Source: Betaproteobacteria bacterium
GTDB taxonomy: Bacteria; Pseudomonadota; Gammaproteobacteria; Burkholderiales; SG8-41
Assembly (NCBI GenBank): GCA_028292065.1
Contig: JAQGNC010000077.1
Coordinates: 1 to 15,739, forward strand
Direction: 5' to 3'
DNA: 15,739 bases
Shown here: piece after piece, positions 1 to 5,924 of the stretch
Position numbering within the stretch: position 1 is the first letter of the stretch
How the letters are laid out: each line of letters starts with the position of its first letter
Notes under the pieces: model-generated
Seen by the model: only the letters and a program-made list of their open reading frames with translations
What the model was told of the DNA's origin: nothing
The model's database searches: none
Program-made: the position numbers and the translations under genes

Positions 1-36
1 GTGCCGGGGCCTTACCTGATTGTCGCGCTGCGTTTT

Positions 37-81
37 CCGTTCGCCCTGAGCGTGGCGCCGCCACGCGGTCGAAGGGAACGG
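37..81 (+). repeat. REP-like inverted repeat, long variant, copy 1
   Basis: The repeat starts CCGTTCGCCCTGAGC and ends GGTCGAAGGGAACGG. Its centre (50-66) is a perfect 17-nt palindrome, GCGTGGCG-C-CGCCACGC. The arms are partly complementary, so the whole unit can fold into an imperfect hairpin. It matches copy 2 at 127-172 apart from one extra G near the end. It lies downstream of the minus-strand operon that ends at 248, where REP elements often sit. What is seen is the repeat and its symmetry; any role in transcript end formation or stability is inference. Confidence 0.8.
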
Positions 82-93
82 CAGGCGTTCATG

Positions 94-117
94 CTTCGAC
101 AAGCTCAGCACGAACGG
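94..117 (-). repeat. REP-like repeat, canonical short form, inverted
   Basis: On the minus strand this reads CCGTTCGTGCTGAGC followed by TTGTCGAAG. This is the short form commonly dispersed in proteobacterial genomes. It lies between the two long copies and points the opposite way. Compared with them it has TT where they have a 16-nt palindromic stretch, so it may show the ancestral form. Confidence 0.75.
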
Positions 118-126
118 ATGCTCCCC

Positions 127-172
127 CCGTTCGCCCTGAGCGTGGCGCCGCCACGCGGTCGAAGGGGAACGG
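127..172 (+). repeat. REP-like inverted repeat, long variant, copy 2
   Basis: Second copy of the long variant, 90 nt after copy 1 and in the same orientation. The central 17-nt palindrome is at 140-156. The only difference from copy 1 is one additional G in the GAAGGGG run. Near identity of two close copies points to recent duplication or ongoing spread. Confidence 0.8.
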
Positions 173-194
173 CAGCGGTTCATCTTTGACGGGA

Positions 195-216
195 TTGTCC
201 TGAGCCTGTCCGACGG
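195..216 (+). repeat. Degenerate REP-like half repeat
   Basis: TTGTCCTGAGCCTGTCCGACGG resembles the canonical core (CCTGAGC, then TGTCGAAGG) with a few substitutions. It is probably a decayed member of the cluster at 37-172. It is the last recognisable element before the lipoprotein gene ends at 248. I see no gene in 1-247. Confidence 0.5.
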
Positions 217-247
217 CTGGGCACGCGCCCTCGTTCGCAGGCCTCCT

Positions 248-904
248 TCACGAGAGCGTCCCGGGCGCAAGCGCGCACCCGCCGGTCCTTGGACGCGGCG
301 AGACCACCTCCGTCGCATTCGCGCCTGCGAGGTCGATCCTGAAAACCAGCCCGGCGACTGCGCTCATCCCGAAGAGTGATCCATCGGGTTCGAAGACCAG
401 TGAGCCAAAGCCGATCTCGAGCTGTTTTCCGGAAATCAGGCGGAGCTGGTGTTCGCTCGTCTCGAAATCCGGCCCGATCTGAAACAACCTCGGTTCAACG
501 TTGCTGGACACGAACGCGGTTCCTCGCCGGTCGAGCACGATGTCGGGCGGACACATGAAGTCGACGTCGACCATCGACCAGTCGGGTAGTTTGATCCGCC
601 GTATCAGCGTGAGCGCTTCGGTGTCGTAGACGTAGACGCGCTCGACGGTGAGCACCCACAGCCGGTGCCGCGCCTCGTCCGCGCGCATCCGCAGCACGTG
701 CCGGTCGCTCGTCTGGTGCTTGTCGAGAAGGTCGGCGTAACGCGCTCGGCCCGCGGTTTCCGATGACCGGATCGCTTTGTCGTTCTCGCTCGTGAGCTTC
801 GAGCGGATCACCGTTGCACCCTCATTCGAGCATCCGCAGACTGCCGCGGTGAGAAGGATCGCGAGGGCGCAACGCCCGGCGCGCGTGAATCGGCTGGTGC
901 TCAT
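248..904 (-). CDS. Small outer-membrane-type lipoprotein with beta-propeller-like segments
   Basis: Predicted protein of 218 aa. Residues 1-24 form a lipoprotein signal (basic start, hydrophobic core ALAILLTAA, lipobox VCGC) with Cys25 as the likely lipidated residue. Ser26 at +2 favours the outer membrane. The rest has blade-like segments such as LWVLTVERVYVYDTEALTLI, then a stretch with DIVLDRRGTAFVSS and another with LVFEPDGSLFGMS, as in NHL/SMP-30-type propellers. It is too short for a full propeller. The ATG overlaps the stop of the MATE gene (ATGA at 901-904), so the two are probably translationally coupled and may work together. I cannot name the family; a periplasmic partner or substrate-binding accessory of the pump is an inference. 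Confidence 0.8.
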   Translation of the reverse strand: MSTSRFTRAGRCALAILLTAAVCGCSNEGATVIRSKLTSENDKAIRSSETAGRARYADLLDKHQTSDRHVLRMRADEARHRLWVLTVERVYVYDTEALTLIRRIKLPDWSMVDVDFMCPPDIVLDRRGTAFVSSNVEPRLFQIGPDFETSEHQLRLISGKQLEIGFGSLVFEPDGSLFGMSAVAGLVFRIDLAGANATEVVSPRPRTGGCALAPGTLS

Positions 905-2367
905 CGCCGCAGCCTCGACAGGCGAGCCGGCGTCGCTCGGGAGCGAATGCGGCTTTGAGCTGCCGCGGGAGGCGCGCTGACGGCAAGCAGCGCCCACACC
1001 GTCAGTACGCCGTAAAGCAGGAACCCTCCGGCGATCGCCGCGAAAAAGCCGGTCGCTCCAGCGTCGAGCCAGACGATCGCTGCCACGCCGGCCGCCGTGC
1101 TGAACAGAAAGCGCGCACCGTTCGCGGCTACCGTCGGCAATACCTGTCCGAGGCCTTGTGTCGCGAAATACAAACCCATCCCGAGGCCGTAGAACCCATA
1201 GGCCGGCCCGACGATCGCCAGATACGAAGCGCCTGAGCGAACGATCCCGGCGTCTTCGGTGAAAAGACCCATCCAGAGCTCGCCGAACAACCCGAAGAAC
1301 AATCCGATCCCGCCGCAGGTCAGCGCGACGGTCGCGCCTCCGACCCACGCGATCCGGCGGGCGCGCTCGAACTGCTTCGCGCCCCAGTTGGTCCCGACCA
1401 TCGCCACGATCGCGGTGCCGAAACCGAATGCGAGCGGGATGAGGATGTATTCCAGGCGCGCGCCGAGCGCGTAGCCGATCGCGGTTTCCCGCCCCAGGCG
1501 GCCGGCGATTCCGGTCAGGATGACGACCGACAGGTTGGTGAGCGCGACGTTACACATGCCCGGGACGCCGACCTTGAGGATCTCCGCGAACAGCTTCCAC
1601 TGCAGTGACGCGCCGCGAAGCTGCAATGTCACCAGGGACGTCGGCTTGCGCAGCGCAGCGAGCAGCACTGCGGTGCCGGCGCTGAACGAGATGATCAGCC
1701 CCCAGCCCGCGCCGGCGGGACCGAGCGCGGGTACCGGACCCCATCCGAAGATCACGGTCGACGACAACACGACATGCGCCAGCACGCTGCCGACGATTAC
1801 CGCGGCAGGCAGCCCCATGTTTCCGGTTCCGCGCACGATGCTCGCGACGATATTGAGCGCCCAGATCGCGGTCACTCCGCTGAACACGACGTTCGAGTAC
1901 GCCAGCGCCGCCGTCAGAACGGGTCCCTGCCCGCCCATCGCGCGATACACCGCGGGGCCGCACAGGAGCATCGAAGCGGTGGCGACAGCCGACACGCCGA
2001 TGGCGAGCATGAGCGCATGAATCGCGAGCGCATTCGCGCGATCGCGCTGCCCCGCTCCCAGCGCGCGCGCGATCGCCGACGACACGCCGCCTCCCATCCC
2101 GCTCGCCGCCGCGTGCTGCATGAACATCACGAAAGGAAAGACCAGCGATACCCCGGCAAGCGCGTCGGCGCCGAGCCTGCCCATGAAGATGCCGTCGAAC
2201 GTGATCATCCCGACGATCGCCAGCAGATTGAGCACGTTGGGCGCTGCCAGACGCAGCAAGGTCGGGACGATCGGCGCCGTCAACAGGCGCTCGGTGCGTG
2301 CTGCAGGTGCTTTCGGCGGTGAGCCGAGCGTCACGCCGGCGGCGATGGATGCAGTTTTATTGTCCAC
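901..2367 (-). CDS. MATE-family multidrug/metabolite efflux pump
   Basis: About 488 aa with roughly twelve hydrophobic segments in two homologous halves, the usual MATE size. The first transmembrane region has the family's LAAPNVLNLLAIVG and IFMGRLGADALAGVSL pattern (membrane pump helix, then the GxLG-A-A loop). The family uses Na+ or H+ gradients to expel cationic drugs or metabolites across the inner membrane. I chose the GTG at 2367 because AGGAG ends 7 nt before it. An ATG six codons upstream (2385) has no ribosome-binding site and would put the AGGAG inside the gene. It is divergent from the LysR gene and followed with a 4-nt overlap by the lipoprotein gene. Membership is clear from the sequence; the substrate cannot be read from it. 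Confidence 0.92.
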   Translation of the reverse strand: MDNKTASIAAGVTLGSPPKAPAARTERLLTAPIVPTLLRLAAPNVLNLLAIVGMITFDGIFMGRLGADALAGVSLVFPFVMFMQHAAASGMGGGVSSAIARALGAGQRDRANALAIHALMLAIGVSAVATASMLLCGPAVYRAMGGQGPVLTAALAYSNVVFSGVTAIWALNIVASIVRGTGNMGLPAAVIVGSVLAHVVLSSTVIFGWGPVPALGPAGAGWGLIISFSAGTAVLLAALRKPTSLVTLQLRGASLQWKLFAEILKVGVPGMCNVALTNLSVVILTGIAGRLGRETAIGYALGARLEYILIPLAFGFGTAIVAMVGTNWGAKQFERARRIAWVGGATVALTCGGIGLFFGLFGELWMGLFTEDAGIVRSGASYLAIVGPAYGFYGLGMGLYFATQGLGQVLPTVAANGARFLFSTAAGVAAIVWLDAGATGFFAAIAGGFLLYGVLTVWALLAVSAPPAAAQSRIRSRATPARLSRLRR

Positions 2368-2374
2368 TTCGATA

Positions 2375-2379
2375 CTCCT
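2375..2379 (-). promoter_or_regulatory. Ribosome binding site of the MATE gene
   Basis: AGGAG on the minus strand, separated by 7 nt from the GTG at 2365-2367. This decides the start: the upstream ATG at 2383-2385 has only a CCGTTCCC stretch before it. Confidence 0.7.
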
Positions 2380-2427
2380 TTCCATGGGAACGGAGCAATC
2401 TTGGGCACGGGAATCGCGCCTTGTGGA

Positions 2428-2446
2428 CCGGGTGACTGCGACCCGG
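2428..2446 (-). other. Small hairpin in the predicted MATE leader
   Basis: CCGGGT-GACTGCG-ACCCGG is a perfect 6-bp inverted repeat with a 7-nt loop. It lies about 60-80 nt upstream of the MATE start, inside the probable 5' leader. It has no U-tract and no recognisable riboswitch motif. It could be a chance structure in GC-rich DNA. Confidence 0.25.
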
Positions 2447-2529
2447 CTGGCATCCCTTGAAACCGGTCTGCCACGGGAGCGATCATCGGGCTTCGCCGTC
2501 GAGGCGTGTAGCGATACTTATTAAGGACT

Positions 2530-2550
2530 CTTGTTAATCGTGGTAACAAG
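2530..2550. promoter_or_regulatory. Likely LysR-type operator (perfect 7-7-7 inverted repeat)
   Basis: CTTGTTA-ATCGTGG-TAACAAG has perfect 7-bp arms with a 7-nt spacer and contains the T-N11-A arrangement (T at 2534, A at 2546) typical of LysR-family binding boxes. It lies in the A/T-rich core of the region shared by a divergent LysR gene and its probable target, the MATE operon. This is the classic position for autoregulation and activation of the neighbour. Binding by the adjacent regulator is inference from geometry and context. Confidence 0.65.
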
Positions 2551-2700
2551 TAAGCGCGCGTTTCGCTGTTCACGAGCCGATTGACGCCGCCCGACCAACT
2601 GCGTGACTATCGGCAGCGCGCACGCCGAACACATGAGGCCGCCGATGAACCGCACGCCGCTCGCGAACCCGCAGCATTGGAAGGACCTCCCCTCCCCCTC

Positions 2701-3681
2701 ATGAAATTCCGCAAGCTGCCGCCTCTCAACGAGCTCGCGGCGTTCGAAGCGATCGCGAGGCATCTAAGCTTCACCAAGGCTTCCGCAGAGCTCTTCCTCA
2801 CGCCGAGCGCGGTCAGTCAACGGCTGCGGCAGCTGGAGACCCATCTCGGCGTGCAGCTCATCGTCCGGACCCGGCGTTCGGTCCAGCTCACGAGCGATGG
2901 CGCGCGTTACCTCGATGCGGTGCGCGATGCGCTTTCGAAGCTCGCACAGGCTTCGGACAGCCTGACCGAAAACGGCACGACGCGGCCGCTTCGCGTCGGC
3001 GTGGTGCCGGCGCTCGCCAGCAACTGGCTGATCTTCAGGCTCGGCGCGTTTCACCGGCAGTTCCCGGACATCGATCTCGACATTCAATCCGCCATCGGCA
3101 TGGCCAGGATCGAGGCCGGCGAAGTCGATGTCGGGATACGCTGGGGTAAGGGAGACTGGCCCGGGCTGGAACAGTTGAAGCTGTTCCCCGACGAGCTCCT
3201 GGCGGTCTGCAGCAAGGCTTATATGAAAGAAGCCGGGACATTGCGCTGTCCCGCCGATCTCGTGAACGCCGTTCTCCTGCGAAACGCCATCCAGCCGTGG
3301 AAGCCGTGGTTCAAAGAAGCGGGACTGGACTGGCCCGAGCCTGCGCGCGGCCCGTCCTTCAACGACAGCACGCTCGCCTTGCAGGCCGCCATAGAAAGCC
3401 ATGGCGTCGCGCTGGGCCGGCGCCTGCTCGTTCAACACCTGCTCGAGCAGGGTTGCCTGGTTCAGCTCTTCGACATCAGCGCGGTCATCGAAGAAGCGTT
3501 TTACGTGGTGTATTCGAAAGATTCGCTGAAGCGGCCGGAGGTCGCCGCTTTCGTCGGCTGGATCAAGTCCGTCGCGGACGAAGAGCGAGGCGCTCCACGA
3601 TCGAAGCGCAAGCCCCAGCCATCGCCGGCCGGTGCCGCAGCGGCCAGCCGTCGACCGGCGGGTTCACGAGCGCGGCCGTGA
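2701..3681 (+). CDS. LysR-type transcriptional regulator, GcvA-like
   Basis: 326 aa from the ATG at 2701. The start KLPPLNELAAFEAIARHLSF followed by TKASAELFLTPSAVSQRL is the winged helix-turn-helix (residues about 5-65) of the GcvA-like branch. Residues about 92-300 form the two-lobed periplasmic-binding-protein-like effector domain, with RVGVVPALASNW at its first strand. The last about 25 residues (after SVADEERG) are Arg/Ala/Pro-rich, probably disordered, and make the protein slightly longer than the family norm of about 300. A purine-rich GAAGGA lies 14 nt before the ATG, a rather long spacing. An upstream in-frame TTG at 2581 is rejected because the extension is not LysR-like. It probably controls the divergent MATE operon through 2530-2550 and may also affect the PPTase downstream. 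The effector is unknown. Confidence 0.92.
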   Translation: MKFRKLPPLNELAAFEAIARHLSFTKASAELFLTPSAVSQRLRQLETHLGVQLIVRTRRSVQLTSDGARYLDAVRDALSKLAQASDSLTENGTTRPLRVGVVPALASNWLIFRLGAFHRQFPDIDLDIQSAIGMARIEAGEVDVGIRWGKGDWPGLEQLKLFPDELLAVCSKAYMKEAGTLRCPADLVNAVLLRNAIQPWKPWFKEAGLDWPEPARGPSFNDSTLALQAAIESHGVALGRRLLVQHLLEQGCLVQLFDISAVIEEAFYVVYSKDSLKRPEVAAFVGWIKSVADEERGAPRSKRKPQPSPAGAAAASRRPAGSRARP

Positions 3682-3742
3682 CCGACAGCGCGATGGCGAC
3701 CAGCGTGGGGTACCATTCCGGCTCCAGTTCAGCCACCGCGCG

Positions 3743-4558
3743 ATGGTTACCCAAGTGTCCACCAGATCGCATCGAGACGAGAACCCGTTACGCTTGCCGG
3801 CCGACGAGGTTCATCTCTGGCTCGTCTTCGACACCGAGGTTCCGCAGAGCCTGCTTCCCGAATACCGGCGACTCCTGACCGACGCCGAATTGCAGCGCGA
3901 GCAGCGCTTTCATTTCCCGCGCCATCGACGGCAGTTCCTGATCACTCGCGCACTGGTGAGAACGGTGCTGTCGCGCTACGAGAGCAGGGGCGCCGCGGAA
4001 TGGCGATTCATCACGAACGACCACGGGCGTCCATCGATACGGCCCGACGCAGAGCGCGAGCCGTCGAGGCTGTCGTTCAATCTCTCCCACACCGACGGTC
4101 TCGTGGTCTGCGCGGTCGCGCAGAGCCTCGCGCTCGGTGTCGATGCGGAGAAGATCCGGCGTCAGGTATCGCTCGAGATCGCGGACGGCTTTTTTTCAAA
4201 GCGGGAAGCGGCTGACGTGCGCTCGCTCCCGCAACGCCTGCAGCATCGGCAGTTTTTCCAGTACTGGACGCTGAAGGAGTCCTACATCAAGGCGAAGGGG
4301 CTGGGACTGTCCATCCCGCTCGACGCGTTCAGCTTCAACGCGGCGGAGGCCGGCAACATCGCGATTGCTTTCGAGGCGAAATTGACCGACTCCCCGGCGC
4401 AGTGGCGATTCTGGTCGCTCCAGCCGTCCCCGGCGCATCTGGTCGCGGTGTGCGCACAGCGCATCGAAGACGTGTCGCAAGCGCTGGTGCTGCGCAAGAC
4501 GGTCCCGCTCCTGGACGAGCAGCCCTACACCTGCGAAATCCTGCGGCGCTCCGATTAG
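3743..4558 (+). CDS. Sfp-type 4'-phosphopantetheinyl transferase
   Basis: 271 aa. The enzyme transfers the phosphopantetheine arm of coenzyme A to a serine of carrier-protein domains, activating peptide/polyketide synthetases. All Sfp-family motifs are visible: NLSHTDG (113-119), GVDAEKI (132-138, with the Mg-binding Asp and Glu) and WTLKESYIKAKGLGL (175-189, the W-x-x-KES-x-x-KA block). The length is that of the two-domain Sfp/EntD class, not the small AcpS class. The ATG at 3743 has no clear ribosome-binding site; a GTG four codons later (3755) is an alternative. It is 61 nt downstream of the LysR gene on the same strand and convergent with the large minus-strand operon, 18 nt from its last stop. 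An Sfp-type enzyme beside a type II thioesterase supports a secondary-metabolite locus. Confidence 0.93.
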   Translation: MVTQVSTRSHRDENPLRLPADEVHLWLVFDTEVPQSLLPEYRRLLTDAELQREQRFHFPRHRRQFLITRALVRTVLSRYESRGAAEWRFITNDHGRPSIRPDAEREPSRLSFNLSHTDGLVVCAVAQSLALGVDAEKIRRQVSLEIADGFFSKREAADVRSLPQRLQHRQFFQYWTLKESYIKAKGLGLSIPLDAFSFNAAEAGNIAIAFEAKLTDSPAQWRFWSLQPSPAHLVAVCAQRIEDVSQALVLRKTVPLLDEQPYTCEILRRSD

Positions 4559-4576
4559 CGAAATACGTGTCCCTGC

Positions 4577-5917
4577 TCAGCACCTCGCCTTCGCGACGAA
4601 CGCGAGCATCGACAAGATCCACACGATCGACACCGCGATCGCCGCCACGCTGCTTTGCCGCGGCATCCTGTTCCTGATCGGATAGAGCGCAAGCAGCAGC
4701 GGGAACTCGAGCACCGTAATGACGGCGCCCTGGAACAGCGAAAGGCATTGCTCCCGCAGCAGATACACGATCGCAGGAAGCGACAGAGCAGCCGCGAGTA
4801 ACGATATCAGCGTGGCGTCGATGAAGACCCACGTATATTTCCGGATCGGCAGCGTCCGCAGGTAAGGCTCGAGAGGCCGCCGCGCATCGTAGAGCGGCCC
4901 ATAGAGGCCGCTGCAGAAAAAGGTCAGCCATCCCGCCAGGACGATCAAGTAATTGACCGCCCCGCCGTCCCCGTTCGACGCACTTCGGATCACGAAAACG
5001 GTGCCTGCGATCGCGATCGCGGTCGAAGCCGCCAGTCGCAAGATCGTCCCGTTCAGCCTTTCCGAAAAAAGGACGCGCCGGTACATCGTGAGTACCGGCT
5101 CGATCAGCAAGGGCGGGCGTTGGCGACGCGGCAGACCGCGGTTTCGCGCACCGCTGCGAATCCGGCTCAGTCGCGGCTCGTGAGCCGCGGCCAAATGCGG
5201 AAGCGCGATGAACGCCCCGACGCACGACAGCGCGAAAGCGACAGTGCACCCTATTGCCGCAGGTCCCGGGGCAAGCGCCTTCGAAGCGATCAGTATCGCG
5301 TCGAGCAGGAGGAACACGGCCAGGTATCGGCGCTTTCCATACAGCCACAGCATCTGCATGCCGACGGTGATGATCGCCAGGGCCGCGGTTCTCAGGCCGA
5401 ACAGCGCGATTTCAGCTGGGCTCAACGTCGAATATGGCGCCAGAAACAAGGGGAAAACGACCGTCAGCCACGTCAGGTGGTTCGCATACACGATCATCCA
5501 CGCGTCGACGAAGCGGCGGTCCCTGACCGTGATCGGCAACGACGCGAGGTAGGTGGTCAGCGGTTCTCCGGTGACGGCTTTACCCTGGACCGCGATCCAC
5601 GAGATAAAAACCAGGTGCAGGATCGCGATCGCCACGACGTCGTGCAGATAGGCGCCCGCAGGCCCTGCCACGGTCATCACCGGCGTAGCGACCGCCCGTG
5701 CGATCCCGATCGCGGTTTCGAGCTCGAAAGCGAAAGGCAGCGCGCACAGGACCGTGATGATGATCGTGTGACTGTGCCGCTCGAGGAAGACGAACATGTT
5801 CTCCCGATACCACTTCAGGCGCAGCGCGAGAATCGCCTTTGCCGCGGAGGCCGTGTGCGCACGACGCGCGTGGGTTCGGGGAACCATCATCGCTACGCTT
5901 TTTACACCGGTGGTCAT
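4577..5917 (-). CDS. ABC-2-like integral membrane permease with two homologous halves
   Basis: 446 aa, about a dozen hydrophobic segments, no nucleotide-binding motifs. It shows an internal repeat. P-L-x-x-Y-L-x-x-L-P-I then F-x-D-A at 119-139 recurs at 348-368 with identical internal spacing (offset 229). Each half is introduced by a Y-R-x-x-x-F...ER element (about 37-47 and 279-287), and the halves are joined by a basic linker (about 250-268, RLSRIRSGARNRGLPRRQR). This suggests a fused pair of ABC-2 half-permeases needing one ATPase; the gene at 12900-13496 in the same operon is the best candidate. I chose the ATG 7 nt after the dehydrogenase stop. In-frame ATGs at 5989 (overlapping that gene) and 5890 are alternatives, and none has a strong ribosome-binding site. 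It is the last gene of the operon. Function as a transporter is inferred from topology and context; I cannot name the family. Confidence 0.75.
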   Translation of the reverse strand: MTTGVKSVAMMVPRTHARRAHTASAAKAILALRLKWYRENMFVFLERHSHTIIITVLCALPFAFELETAIGIARAVATPVMTVAGPAGAYLHDVVAIAILHLVFISWIAVQGKAVTGEPLTTYLASLPITVRDRRFVDAWMIVYANHLTWLTVVFPLFLAPYSTLSPAEIALFGLRTAALAIITVGMQMLWLYGKRRYLAVFLLLDAILIASKALAPGPAAIGCTVAFALSCVGAFIALPHLAAAHEPRLSRIRSGARNRGLPRRQRPPLLIEPVLTMYRRVLFSERLNGTILRLAASTAIAIAGTVFVIRSASNGDGGAVNYLIVLAGWLTFFCSGLYGPLYDARRPLEPYLRTLPIRKYTWVFIDATLISLLAAALSLPAIVYLLREQCLSLFQGAVITVLEFPLLLALYPIRNRMPRQSSVAAIAVSIVWILSMLAFVAKARC

Positions 5918-5924
5918 GGGATGC

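Larger units (their letters stand above)
2368..2700. other. Divergent intergenic region between MATE and LysR genes
   Basis: These 333 bp lie between the GTG of the MATE gene and the ATG of the LysR gene. They contain the MATE ribosome-binding site, a small hairpin (2428-2446) and a strong inverted repeat (2530-2550). The A/T-rich core, about 2505-2555, is the lowest-GC patch in the neighbourhood and the likely place for both promoters. I could not pick convincing -35/-10 pairs. The LysR frame stays open upstream to a TTG at 2581, but that part does not resemble a LysR N-terminus. No RNA gene or riboswitch is evident. Confidence 0.6.

Noticed and set aside
37..216. Possible CRISPR array
   Set aside because: There are only two full repeats, one inverted and one degenerate copy, with irregular spacing and strong palindromes. 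This fits REP-like elements, not CRISPR.
2386..2530. Riboswitch in the MATE leader (guanidine or similar)
   Set aside because: Only one 6-bp hairpin is visible. I could not find the conserved loops of ykkC, mini-ykkC or yybP-type elements and there is no terminator or anti-terminator pair.
4540..4640. Bidirectional terminator between the convergent PPTase and permease genes
   Set aside because: The gap is only 18 nt and I found no GC-rich stem with a U-run on either strand.
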